A stretch of 11,019 nucleotides of DNA from an uncultured bacterium. Its GTDB lineage: Bacteria > Planctomycetota > UBA1135 > UBA2386. The translations under genes were made by a program, and so were the position numbers. The stretch spans positions 1-11,019 of the forward strand of contig CALKYL010000406.1 in NCBI GenBank assembly GCA_938003515.1, read 5' to 3'. Of the stretch, positions 1-7,668 are shown piece by piece; position 1 is the stretch's first letter, and each line of letters begins with the position of its first letter. The notes below the pieces were generated by a model. It searched no databases. It worked only from the letters and a program-made list of their open reading frames with translations, and was not told where the DNA came from.

Positions 1-172
1 CACCGGCGGCGAGGCGTGCCTCCGCGTCGTCGTCGAGCGGCATCGCCGACAGGGTCCCGGGCGCGCCGAGCCGAGCCAGCAGGGCAGCCATCGCCGGCGT
101 GGCCGCGGCCAGCGACCCGTCTTCGTCCAGCCTCGCGATCGCGTCGTGCAGCAGCTCCGTCGGCACCGTCAT
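1..172 (-). CDS. N-terminal fragment of a possible PAS-domain (sensor/signalling) protein, cut by the window edge
   Basis: Only the first 57 residues are present; the reading frame is open to base 1. The peptide begins MTVPTELLHDAIARLDEDGS and continues with TPAMAALLARLG. That resembles the start of a PAS domain in sensor kinases and diguanylate cyclases: a helix, then 'A-R-L-D-x-D-G', then a 'xPAxxxLLG'-like segment. No signal peptide is visible, so a cytosolic start is likely. The ATG at 172 is chosen because it lies 22 nt after the stop of the aspartic-protease lipoprotein gene and precedes a coherent amphipathic segment. No Shine-Dalgarno sequence is evident. It is probably the last visible gene of the minus-strand operon. 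The coding call is fairly safe; the PAS assignment rests on a short stretch and is tentative, and any effector domain lies outside the window. Confidence 0.5.
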   Translation of the reverse strand, partial: MTVPTELLHDAIARLDEDGSLAAATPAMAALLARLGAPGTLSAMPLDDDAEARLAAG

Positions 173-194
173 GCGCGCCGTTGTAGCAGAGCGC

Positions 195-1466
195 TCACGG
201 CAGCGCCGAAAGGCGCGCGCGACCGCGGTCGAGCGTCAGGCGGCAGCGGCTGAGCAGGTCGACGCCGAGCACGCCGTGCACGGGGAACAGCGTCGAAGCG
301 CCGCGGTGCACGACCGGCAGCGTCACGCCGCGAAAGCGCGCGTCCGAGCAGCGCACGACCAGGTCCCGCACCTCGCGAACGGCGACGACCCCGCCGCCGA
401 CGGTGTGCACACGCCGGAACGACGGCACGGCGCGCGAAGAGCCGCCGGGCAGACGTTCGACGCCGGCCTCGGTCAGGCTCGAGTGGCTCGCGCCGGTGTC
501 GAGCACGAACCACAGGCGGTTGCCCTCGATCTGCACCGGGACGAGGCACCGGCCCTCGGCGCGCACGCACTGCACCGACTGTCCGGCGGGCAGACCGAAC
601 GGCAGCTCGAGCACGACGCTGCCGCGCTCCGGATCGACCGTCAGCCGGCACGCCGCGAGCAGGTCCAGGCCGAGCACGCCGCGCGGCACGCGCTCGGCGC
701 CGCCGTGCAGGTCGCGCAGCCGCAGCGCCCTGTCCTGCACGACCAGCACCGGGACGGCGCCGATGTCGACGTCGCCGATCCGGAACTGCGGCAGCAGACC
801 GACCTCGATCAGCAGCGGCCGGCCGGCGCCGTCGACGGCCTCGCCCGCCGGCCGCTTGCTGCGCACCCCGAGTTCGTCGGCGAAGGTCGCGGCGACGGTC
901 GTCATCGACGTGCCGGTGTCGATCGCGAACGGGCGCAGCCGATCACGCGTTCCGCATACGAACTCCGGCATCTCCCCGGGCAGCAGCGGTTGCTCGGTCA
1001 ACAGCGGCCCGGTGAAGCGGCGCACGAACGGCAGCGCCGACGCGATGACGCCGAACGCGGTGCGCCGACGCGCGTCGAGCACTTCGGCCCCGGCGAGCAG
1101 CGGCGCGGAGCTCTCGCCCCACCGCCCCGCCTGGAACAAGAGGTCTCCCAGCCGGCCTCGCAGCCGCGCGACCTCGGCTGCGTCGCCGTCGCGTCGCGCG
1201 AGCCGGACCGCCGAGGTCTGCTCGCGGATCGCCTCGTCGTCGTTCCACAGGAGGTCGGCGGCGACCGCGCTCCACCGCGCGGCGCCGACGTGACGCGGGT
1301 CGCGCTTGCGCGCCTGGGTGATCAGTTCGAGGCCCTCCTCGAGGCGGCCCTCGCGGAGCGCCGTGGCGGCGAGCGCGAGCTGCGCGTCGACCGGCTCCGG
1401 CGGCGGCCGGCCGACGCAGGACGCGGCCGCGCACAGCCACAGGAGCGTCGGGGCGGCGCGCCGCAT
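195..1466 (-). CDS. Lipoprotein with two retropepsin-like aspartic protease domains and a helical (TPR-like) N-terminal region
   Basis: 423 residues. The N-terminus is a signal sequence (MRRAAPTLLWLCAAASC) with a plausible lipobox and Cys17 as the lipidation site. Residues about 26-125 are helical and Ala/Leu/Arg-rich, with a TPR-like pattern (LREGRLEEGLELITQARKRD). Two retropepsin-like units follow (the bacterial Asp_protease_2/gag-polyprotein-like family). The first has FAIDTGTS with Asp183 and a closing GVLGLDLL at 263-270. The second has FVLDTGAS with Asp323 and GVLGVDLL at 398-405. Both DTG triads and both hydrophobic-Gly psi-loop motifs are intact, so one chain could supply both catalytic aspartates of a pepsin-like site. 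It likely acts in the periplasm, anchored to a membrane. The ATG overlaps the upstream lipoprotein's stop codon by one base (TGATG) and there is no clear Shine-Dalgarno sequence, so reinitiation is likely. Substrate is unknown and activity is inferred from motifs. Confidence 0.85.
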   Translation of the reverse strand: MRRAAPTLLWLCAAASCVGRPPPEPVDAQLALAATALREGRLEEGLELITQARKRDPRHVGAARWSAVAADLLWNDDEAIREQTSAVRLARRDGDAAEVARLRGRLGDLLFQAGRWGESSAPLLAGAEVLDARRRTAFGVIASALPFVRRFTGPLLTEQPLLPGEMPEFVCGTRDRLRPFAIDTGTSMTTVAATFADELGVRSKRPAGEAVDGAGRPLLIEVGLLPQFRIGDVDIGAVPVLVVQDRALRLRDLHGGAERVPRGVLGLDLLAACRLTVDPERGSVVLELPFGLPAGQSVQCVRAEGRCLVPVQIEGNRLWFVLDTGASHSSLTEAGVERLPGGSSRAVPSFRRVHTVGGGVVAVREVRDLVVRCSDARFRGVTLPVVHRGASTLFPVHGVLGVDLLSRCRLTLDRGRARLSALP

Positions 1467-4132
1467 CAGTTGGCGGTGATCTGGAACGACCGGCGCGTCA
1501 CCTGCGTCAGTCCGGCCTCGATCGCCGCGATCGACTGCGCGAACGCGACCAGGTCGCCGTACGGGTCCGGCGAGGCGATCGACGCGTCGCCGAACCAGGC
1601 TGACACGGTCAGCGTGTAGGTGCGGCCAGCGACGAGCGGCGTCTCGGCCTCCGTCGGGAGCGCCGGAAACCGGAAGCCGGTCTCGAAGGGTCGCACGACC
1701 GCGTCCCACAGCAAGAGCTCGCCGGCGGTCTCCGAGCGCAGCTGCACGGTCGCGAACACGGCGCCCGGCGGCAGCACGAACGCGACCTCGAAGCCGGCCG
1801 CCGACACGGTCGCGCCGGGGGCCGGCGCGGTGACGTTGGGGAAGCTCTGAAACGCGAAGCCCGGGGCCGCCGGCAGCGACAACAGGTTCGCATGCGCGAA
1901 CGTGCCGCCGTCGATCGCGAGCGAGCCTTCGACGACCGCGAGCCAGCGGCGACCGGCCAAGGCGCCGGTTAGGGGCGGCAGCAGGAACGAGAGGTCGTCT
2001 CCGGACGCGCTCAGGTTCCCGACGAGCCCGCGCGCGACGTCGACGACGCGGTCGCCGTCCTGCGCCAGCGCCAGCGCGAACTCGAGGCTGGCGAGGTCGA
2101 CGAGCGGGTCGAGGCCGGCGAGCGCGCCGGTCACGTCGAAGGCCTGGGTCGCGGCGAACGCGAGCGGCACGTCCCGCGCCGTGACCACGCCCTCGGCCGG
2201 CACGAAGTCGGCCAGGAGACCGACCTTCTCGAGCGTCGCCGCGCCGACGGGCCCGAGGAACTCGACGGCCGCGACGTGGCCGCCCGCGACCGGCAGCCCG
2301 ACCCGGAACGGCCCGTGCGTCCCGGCCGGATCGACGTCGAGCGGCAGCGACGACGGGATCGGCCGGTCCTCGACGACCTCGTCCCACCACTCCTGACGCG
2401 TGATCCGGCGGGTCGCGGTCAGCGCGTGCTCCCGCGCGGGATCGGCGCCGATCAGCGAGCCGGCGACGAGCCCGTGGCGATCGAAGGCGCCGAGCGGCGT
2501 GCGCAGCACGCGCTGCAGCGGGAACTCCAGGTGGTCCGAGTTGGGCAGCGAGATCGACCACGCGTGCGTGACGCTGCGGCCGCCGCGCTCCGATCGCAGG
2601 CTCGCGGTCGCGCGCTGGCCGAAGCCGCGGTCGGCGAACAGCGTGCCGTTCTCGCGCGTGGTGCCGACCAGCCCCTGGCCGTCGGTCGCGCCCTGCACGA
2701 CGTCGGCCTCGCGCAGCGGGCCGCCGCCGATGGCGTCGCAGACGAAGGCACGCGCCGCGCGCGTGCCGAGGAACCAGGGCCGCTGGAACAGGAACTGGAA
2801 GCTGTCGAGCCAGCGCGTGCCGGCGGGGAGGAACGCGACCGACTGGCCGTACAGCACCTCTTCGCTGCTGCGCCGCCGCCCCTCCTGGAAGCCGAAGAAG
2901 TCGGACGGCACGTCCTCGAAGAACGCCTGGCCGTTGGCGTCGCTGGTGACGAACAGCGCGACCTCGCCGAGCAGCGAACTCAGCCGGGCCGGCTGGAGCG
3001 CGTCCGCGCGCGCGCGCACGACCTGTTGCACGCGCACGTTGCCCGCTGGCAGCGTGTCCAGGGTCAGGTCGCCCACGTCGACCGTGCCCGGCGCGACCGG
3101 AATCGTCGCCGTCTGCCGCCACGGCAGCCACGAGCCGCCGGCGAACAGCTCGATCGCCGCCGCGCGCCCGGAGCCGTCGGCGAGACGCGCCGCGACGCCG
3201 TTCACCGTGAAGCGACCGTCGCCGCCGGTCACGGCGGCCCGCTGGTCGACGCGCACCATCACGTCTGGCACGGTCCGCATCGCGGTGTCGACCACGCGGC
3301 CGGTCACGGTCGTCTCCGCGACGTCCGCGCCCCACGCGTAGAGGCCGCCGCGCGTCAGCTGGCCGAGCGCGGCGATGCGGCCGCCGGCGCCGGTCGCGCT
3401 CGCGATCGCCGACCACTCGCCCGTGACCGGATCGAGGTGGAACAGCTGCGCGACGTCGCCGTCGACCGCCAGGTCGTCGGGCGCGTCGAGGTCGATGCCC
3501 GGCGTGAAGGTCGCGTCCGCCGGGTGCACGAACACGCCGCGGCCGAACAGGCGCGCGCCGATTCCGGGGAGCGGCGGGTCGCCGGGCAGATGCTGCGGCT
3601 GCAGCTCGCCGAGCCGCAGATCGATCGTCGCGCCGGCGCCGGGGGCGCCGACGCTCGTGCCCGCCGGCACGGTGACGACCGCGCCGCCGGTCGAGGTGAT
3701 CGCGGTCGTGGCGGACTGCGTGCCGGCCGGCAGCGCCGCCGACGCGGCCGCGGGCAGGTCCGGCAGGTACACGGGGCTCGGCAGGTCGGGGCCCGTGACG
3801 GTCGTCGCGACGCGGAGCGTCGCGAGGGTGTCTCCGGCCGTCGCGGCGGCCGCGGCCCCGTCGACCTGCACCACCACGCGACCGCGCGGATCGGCGAGGA
3901 AGTCGCCGCGGCCGTTGCGGCCCGTGCGCGCGAGCAGCTGGGTGCCGTCGATCGTGACCGTCGCGCCGACGACGCCGCGGCCCTGGTCGTCGAGCACGAC
4001 GACCTTGCTGCTCGCGTCCGGGATGCGCGGCAGGCGCGGGCCGATGTCGCTGCCCTCTCCCGCACACGCGGCGACGAACAGGCCGGCGGCCGGCACCGCC
4101 ACGCGCGCGATCCATCCCGCGCGGCGCGCCAC
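1466..4132 (-). CDS. Large multidomain lipoprotein with carboxypeptidase-regulatory-like and other beta-sandwich segments, function unknown
   Basis: 888 residues from the GTG at 4132. The N-terminus MARRAGWIARVAVPAAGLFV ends in a lipobox (V-A-A-C), with Cys23 as the lipidation site. Residues about 42-92 look like a carboxypeptidase-regulatory-like/Ig fold (VVVLDDQGRGVVGATVTIDG, then GRNGRGDF). A second such unit sits near 274-312 (VTGRVVDTAM, then VTGGDGRFTVNG). Between them, about 150-268, is a domain with VTVPAGTSV, FHLDPVTGEW and GGLYAWG. This pattern resembles the ZU5/teneurin-plug-like beta domains of bacterial surface proteins. Residues 340-760 match no family I recognise. The C-terminal 110 residues look like another beta-sandwich (APGATVSAAGFEVAFVLPPG). 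No catalytic motif is visible, so a structural, adhesive or envelope-scaffold role is a guess. An in-frame ATG at 4153 would also give a signal peptide, but it lacks a ribosome binding site and would overlap the peptidase gene by 20 nt. Confidence 0.8.
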   Translation of the reverse strand: MARRAGWIARVAVPAAGLFVAACAGEGSDIGPRLPRIPDASSKVVVLDDQGRGVVGATVTIDGTQLLARTGRNGRGDFLADPRGRVVVQVDGAAAAATAGDTLATLRVATTVTGPDLPSPVYLPDLPAAASAALPAGTQSATTAITSTGGAVVTVPAGTSVGAPGAGATIDLRLGELQPQHLPGDPPLPGIGARLFGRGVFVHPADATFTPGIDLDAPDDLAVDGDVAQLFHLDPVTGEWSAIASATGAGGRIAALGQLTRGGLYAWGADVAETTVTGRVVDTAMRTVPDVMVRVDQRAAVTGGDGRFTVNGVAARLADGSGRAAAIELFAGGSWLPWRQTATIPVAPGTVDVGDLTLDTLPAGNVRVQQVVRARADALQPARLSSLLGEVALFVTSDANGQAFFEDVPSDFFGFQEGRRRSSEEVLYGQSVAFLPAGTRWLDSFQFLFQRPWFLGTRAARAFVCDAIGGGPLREADVVQGATDGQGLVGTTRENGTLFADRGFGQRATASLRSERGGRSVTHAWSISLPNSDHLEFPLQRVLRTPLGAFDRHGLVAGSLIGADPAREHALTATRRITRQEWWDEVVEDRPIPSSLPLDVDPAGTHGPFRVGLPVAGGHVAAVEFLGPVGAATLEKVGLLADFVPAEGVVTARDVPLAFAATQAFDVTGALAGLDPLVDLASLEFALALAQDGDRVVDVARGLVGNLSASGDDLSFLLPPLTGALAGRRWLAVVEGSLAIDGGTFAHANLLSLPAAPGFAFQSFPNVTAPAPGATVSAAGFEVAFVLPPGAVFATVQLRSETAGELLLWDAVVRPFETGFRFPALPTEAETPLVAGRTYTLTVSAWFGDASIASPDPYGDLVAFAQSIAAIEAGLTQVTRRSFQITAN

Positions 4133-4133
4133 G

Positions 4134-5510
4134 TCAGTCCTCGCGGCCGGCATCGCCACGCGGACGCTGCAGGAAGCGATCCGGCTCGGGCGGCGTCGCG
4201 ACGCGGCTCCTGCTGCCGTCGACGCCGACCGAGCGCACGCCGACGACGACGTCGTCGAGGCACACGCCGGGCAGCGTCGCCAGCAGACGGCCGGAGCGCG
4301 TCGGCTTCGGGTCCGCCTCTGCCATGCCGACCACGTGCGTCCAGTCGGGCGCGGTGGTGGGTCGCCATACGAACTCGCACCGCGCGACGCCGTCGGGCAG
4401 GTCGAACACGACCTCGGTGTCGTAGCGATCACGCGTGAGCCGCGCGTTGCTGACCAGCGGCGGCGGCGGCGCCGACGCGAGCTCGGCGAGCGTCGCGACG
4501 ACGACGCGCGTGACGTTGGACGTGTAGGCGAAGTCGGCGTAGTCGGGCAGGTCGCCGTACGGGCGGCCGTCGCGCTCGGTGACGTTCTGATGCTGCCGGG
4601 AGAAGTCCTCGCGCGGCTCGGTGAGCCGCACGGCCGGGAAGCCCTGGTCGAAGAACGAGCGGTGGTCGCCGCCTCGACCGTAGCGGTCGCCGCGGAAGAT
4701 CAGCTCGACGTCGAAGCCGTCGACGTGCGTGCGGGCCGCGTAGGTCAGCGCGCGTGCGAGGCTGCGGCCGAAGCTGTCGTTGCCCGTCGGCGCGTAGCTG
4801 AAGCAGCGCACGTAGCCGTCGTAGCGCTCGCCGTCCATGCCGAGCGTGTTGCCGACGATGTCGCACGTGATCATGCCGTCCACCTTGGCGCCCTCGGCGG
4901 CGAGCGCGTCGGCGTGCGCCTTGGAGCCGAGCAGGCCCTGCTCCTCGGCGTCGTAGGCGACGAACAGGATCGTCGCAGGGAACGAGCGCGTCGAGAGCAC
5001 GCGGCAGGCCTCGAGCGCAGCGGCCGTGCCGGAGGCGTCGTCGACGGCGCCCGGCGCCGCGTTCTCGCCGTCGGCGCCGACGCTGTTGCGCGAGTCGTAG
5101 TGTCCGCCGACGACGTAGATGCGGCCGGGATCGGTCGTGCCGCGCAGCGTCGCGACGACGTTGACGATCGGCACCTCACGCGGCATGCCCGAGCGCAGAC
5201 ACGGCATCGACGCCTCCTGGAACGCGACCGTCAGGCGCCCGTCGGTGCCGGCGGCGATCGCCTCGTATTGCGCCTCGAGCCAACGCCGCGCCGCGCCCGT
5301 GCCCTCGGTGTCGCTGTCGGTGCGCGACAGCACGTGCCGCGTGCCGAAGCCGACCAGCGTGCGCACGGTGGCCTCGATGCGCGCGGCGTCGACCTCTGCG
5401 ATCGCTGCAGCGACCCGGGCGCGGATGTCGCCGTCGGCCTGCGCGCGTGCGGCGCCTGCTGCGGCGATGGCGGCGGCGACGAGAACGGCTGCGAAGCGAG
5501 GCGTGGTCAT
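4134..5510 (-). CDS. Secreted M28-family zinc metallopeptidase (aminopeptidase-like) with C-terminal fibronectin-type domain
   Basis: 458 residues. A signal peptide (residues 1 to about 23, ending A-R-A before Gln24) directs export. The M28 di-zinc site is complete: GGHYDS gives His137 and Asp139; PGAVDDASG gives the bridging Asp157 or 158; YDAEEQG gives the catalytic Glu189 and ligand Glu190; MITCDIVGN gives Asp217; GGDHRSF gives His283. In this family these residues bind two zinc ions that hydrolyse N-terminal peptide bonds. Residues about 350-440 (PLVSNARLTRDRYDTEVVFD onward) form a fibronectin type III-like tail, common in secreted M28 enzymes. The ATG overlaps the gpmI stop by 4 nt (ATGA), and the stop lies one base before the next gene's GTG. 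The product probably works in the periplasm or outside the cell on peptides. Specificity cannot be read from the sequence. Confidence 0.93.
   Translation of the reverse strand: MTTPRFAAVLVAAAIAAAGAARAQADGDIRARVAAAIAEVDAARIEATVRTLVGFGTRHVLSRTDSDTEGTGAARRWLEAQYEAIAAGTDGRLTVAFQEASMPCLRSGMPREVPIVNVVATLRGTTDPGRIYVVGGHYDSRNSVGADGENAAPGAVDDASGTAAALEACRVLSTRSFPATILFVAYDAEEQGLLGSKAHADALAAEGAKVDGMITCDIVGNTLGMDGERYDGYVRCFSYAPTGNDSFGRSLARALTYAARTHVDGFDVELIFRGDRYGRGGDHRSFFDQGFPAVRLTEPREDFSRQHQNVTERDGRPYGDLPDYADFAYTSNVTRVVVATLAELASAPPPPLVSNARLTRDRYDTEVVFDLPDGVARCEFVWRPTTAPDWTHVVGMAEADPKPTRSGRLLATLPGVCLDDVVVGVRSVGVDGSRSRVATPPEPDRFLQRPRGDAGRED
4138..4142 (-). promoter_or_regulatory. Shine-Dalgarno GAGGA that decides the GTG start of the large lipoprotein
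   Basis: On the minus strand GAGGA lies 5 nt upstream of the GTG at 4132 and is embedded in the last codons of the M28 peptidase gene (Glu-Asp-stop). No comparable motif precedes the alternative ATG at 4153. The spacing favours GTG as the true start, leaving a single base between the two genes. Confidence 0.6.
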
Positions 5511-7048
5511 GCGAGCAGGTCGACTCCTTCCATGCCGTCGGCCCGATCGAGGCCGAGGATCGGCAGCATCGTGGTGGCGATGTCGCACAGACGGCCGCCG
5601 TCGCGCAGCCGCCGGTTCTTCAGCGCGTCGCTCGCGACGACGAGCGGCACGCGGTTGGTCGTGTGCGCGGTGTGCACGCCGCCGGTCTCCGGGTCGACCA
5701 TCTGCTCGACGTTGCCGTGGTCGGCGGTGATCAGCGCGGTGCCGCCCAGGCGCAGGAAGGCCGGCACGATGCGCGCGAGGCACTCGTCCAGCGTCTTGAC
5801 GGCCGCGATCGCCGCCGGCACGACGCCGGTGTGGCCGACCATGTCGGCGTTGGCGAAGTTCAGGATCGTGACGTCGGGCCGGGCGTCGGAGTCGAGCTCC
5901 TGCAGCAGCGCGTCGGTGACGCCGACCGCGGACATCTCCGGCTGCAGATCGTAGGTCGCGACCTTGGGGCTCGGCACCAGCAGGCGCCGCTCGCCGGGCA
6001 GCTCCTTCTCGTCGCCGCCGGAGAAGAAGAACGTCACGTGCGCGTATTTCTCGGTCTCGGCGATGCGCAGCTGGGTCATTCCGGCGCGGCTGATCACCTG
6101 CGGCAGCACGCCGTCGAGGTTCTGCGGCGGATACGCCACGGGGCAGTCGAAGTCCTCGCGATACCGCGTCATCGTGACGAAGTGCACCTTGGGCACCGTC
6201 GCGCGCGGGAAGCCCTGGAAGTCCTTCCCGACGAACGCCTCGGTCAGCTGCCGCGCCCGGTCGGTGCGGAAGTTGAAGAAGACCACGGCGTCGCCGGTGC
6301 GCACGCGACCGCGGTCGGGGGATCCGACCACCGTGGGCGCGACGAACTCGTCGTTCTCGCCGCGCTCGTAGGCGGCGGCGACGGCGGCCTGCGCGGCGTC
6401 GGCAGCGTGGCCCTGGCCCAGCGTCAGCAGATCGTAGGCCTTCTGCACCCGCTCCCAGCGGTTGTCGCGGTCCATCGCGAAGTAGCGGCCGACGACCGAC
6501 GCGATGCGTCCGACGCCGAGCTCCTCGCACCAGCCCTCGACCTGCTCGACGTAGCGCTGCGCGGAGCGCGGCGGCGTGTCCCGGCCGTCGAGGAACGCGT
6601 GCAGCGCGACGCGTTCGCCGCCGAAGCCCTGCCGCTTCGCCATCTCGAGCAGGGCGCGCAGGTGGCGCTCGCTCGAGTGCACGCCGCCGTCGGACACGAG
6701 GCCGAAGAGATGCACCGTGCCGCCGGTCTCGTCGGCGTGCGCGAACGCCGACTTCAGCGCCTCGTTGTCGGCGAAGCGCCCCTCCTCGATCTCGCGGTCG
6801 ATGCGCGAGATCTCCTGGTACACGACGCGGCCGGCGCCGATGTTGAGGTGGCCGACCTCGCTGTTGCCCATCAGGCCGCACGGCAGGCCGACGTCTTCGC
6901 CGCTCGCCGCCAGCGACGTCGTCGGATAGCGCTGCCGCAGCTGCTGCCAGAAGCGCGGGCCGGCGACCGAGATCGCGTTGCCCGGCCCCGCCGGGGCCTC
7001 GCCGAAGCCGTCGAGAACGCAGAGCAGGACCGGTGCCCGCCTGCTCAT
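5507..7048 (-). CDS. gpmI: 2,3-bisphosphoglycerate-independent phosphoglycerate mutase
   Basis: 513 residues, the usual iPGM length (about 510). It interconverts 3- and 2-phosphoglycerate in glycolysis/gluconeogenesis, in the cytosol, using two metal ions and a phosphoserine intermediate. The alkaline-phosphatase-superfamily site is intact: Asp13 in VLDGFG; nucleophile Ser63 in MGNSEVGH; His124 in GGVHS; Asp154/Arg156/Asp157 in DGRDTPP; Arg188 and Asp193/Arg194 in GRYFAMDRD; Arg261 and Arg264 in NFRTDRAR; Lys334 in ETEKYAH; Asp402 and His406 in NADMVGHTG; Asp443 and His444 in TADHGN; His462 in HTAHTTNRVPL. Start and stop overlap the neighbouring genes by 4 nt on each side (ATGA), which implies coupled translation in the middle of an operon. 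No promoter of its own is visible. Identification is secure. Confidence 0.98.
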   Translation of the reverse strand: MSRRAPVLLCVLDGFGEAPAGPGNAISVAGPRFWQQLRQRYPTTSLAASGEDVGLPCGLMGNSEVGHLNIGAGRVVYQEISRIDREIEEGRFADNEALKSAFAHADETGGTVHLFGLVSDGGVHSSERHLRALLEMAKRQGFGGERVALHAFLDGRDTPPRSAQRYVEQVEGWCEELGVGRIASVVGRYFAMDRDNRWERVQKAYDLLTLGQGHAADAAQAAVAAAYERGENDEFVAPTVVGSPDRGRVRTGDAVVFFNFRTDRARQLTEAFVGKDFQGFPRATVPKVHFVTMTRYREDFDCPVAYPPQNLDGVLPQVISRAGMTQLRIAETEKYAHVTFFFSGGDEKELPGERRLLVPSPKVATYDLQPEMSAVGVTDALLQELDSDARPDVTILNFANADMVGHTGVVPAAIAAVKTLDECLARIVPAFLRLGGTALITADHGNVEQMVDPETGGVHTAHTTNRVPLVVASDALKNRRLRDGGRLCDIATTMLPILGLDRADGMEGVDLLA

Positions 7049-7668
7049 GCGAGCATCCCGTCCACCGACAGCGCGATCGCGGTCTGGTGCTTGCGGATCT
7101 CTTCCTGGACCGCCGTCGCGCGCGTCAGCGTGCTGTCGGCGAGCTCCCGGTTGGTCAGGTAGGCCGCGTTGATGCGCACGTTGAGGAACGCGCCTTCGGC
7201 GGCGGCGAGCAGGAGCGCCGCGCCCGAGGCGAGGTCGCTGACGATCGCCTTGCCGATGCAGTCGACGACCTTCTCCATCGCGACGAACACGTCCCGCACC
7301 ATCGCCTGCGTCTCCTCGGGCACGACCATCGCGCCGACCATCGCCTCCTGGATCGCCTTCTGCCGGAGCGCCTTCTGCTCGTCGGAGTCCTTCGCCATGC
7401 CGTAGGCCGCCGACACGAGGTCGAACGCGCGGCAGTCGCGCTCGGCCATCGGCAAGAGCCGCTGCAGGTGGTCGTCGAGCAGCTGCTCGACGCGGGCGAG
7501 GTCCTGCTCGCGGCCGGCGTTGGCCTTCTTGCCGCGGGAGAAGCGCACGACCATCAGGAGCAGCGCCGTGCCCATGCAGCCCGCCATCGCCGCCGCGGCG
7601 CCGCCGCCGGGCGTCGGCGTCTTGTCGGCGAGCGACGCGACCAGCTGCCGGAAGGGTTGATCGATCAT
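7045..7668 (-). CDS. Cyclodeaminase/cyclohydrolase-family folate enzyme (FTCD C-domain / FchA-like)
   Basis: 207 residues, matching a stand-alone cyclodeaminase-family protein. The family signature TPTPGGGAAAA is at residues 17-27 and the helix SDLASGAALLLAAAEGAFLN, followed by VRIN, is near the C-terminus. The rest is strongly helical. In this family the domain acts on folate one-carbon units: formimidoyl-tetrahydrofolate cyclodeaminase (histidine breakdown), or methenyl-tetrahydrofolate cyclohydrolase in FchA proteins of about 208 residues. No formiminotransferase domain is fused and no histidine-degradation gene is nearby, so the FchA-type role is at least as likely. It is the first gene of the minus-strand operon. 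The ATG at 7668 gives the usual family N-terminus (FRQLVASLADKTPTPGGG). No Shine-Dalgarno sequence precedes it; the upstream bases read CTTCCCTCCG. The stop overlaps the gpmI start by 4 nt. Confidence 0.88.
   Translation of the reverse strand: MIDQPFRQLVASLADKTPTPGGGAAAAMAGCMGTALLLMVVRFSRGKKANAGREQDLARVEQLLDDHLQRLLPMAERDCRAFDLVSAAYGMAKDSDEQKALRQKAIQEAMVGAMVVPEETQAMVRDVFVAMEKVVDCIGKAIVSDLASGAALLLAAAEGAFLNVRINAAYLTNRELADSTLTRATAVQEEIRKHQTAIALSVDGMLA

Noticed and set aside
99..1619. 506-codon plus-strand open frame opposite the aspartic-protease gene
   Set aside because: The minus frame has two intact DTG domains; the plus frame is a low-complexity shadow.
4132..4153. ATG at 4153 as the start of the large lipoprotein
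   Set aside because: It has no Shine-Dalgarno sequence and would overlap the M28 gene by 20 nt, whereas the GTG at 4132 has GAGGA at 5 nt and a cleaner signal peptide.
2276..4438. 720-codon plus-strand open frame opposite the large lipoprotein
   Set aside because: Composition is extreme in Arg/Ala with no signal or motif, while the minus frame has a lipobox, a ribosome binding site and coherent beta-domain sequence.
3375..5954. 859-codon plus-strand open frame opposite the lipoprotein, M28 and gpmI genes
   Set aside because: It is antisense to three genes with clear family motifs, has Arg/Ala/Pro-rich composition and shows no domain; long antisense frames are expected at this GC content.
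5511..6881. Upstream extension of the M28 gene frame through gpmI
   Set aside because: The frame is open for 457 more codons, but the signal peptide begins at the ATG at 5510 and gpmI is intact in the other frame.
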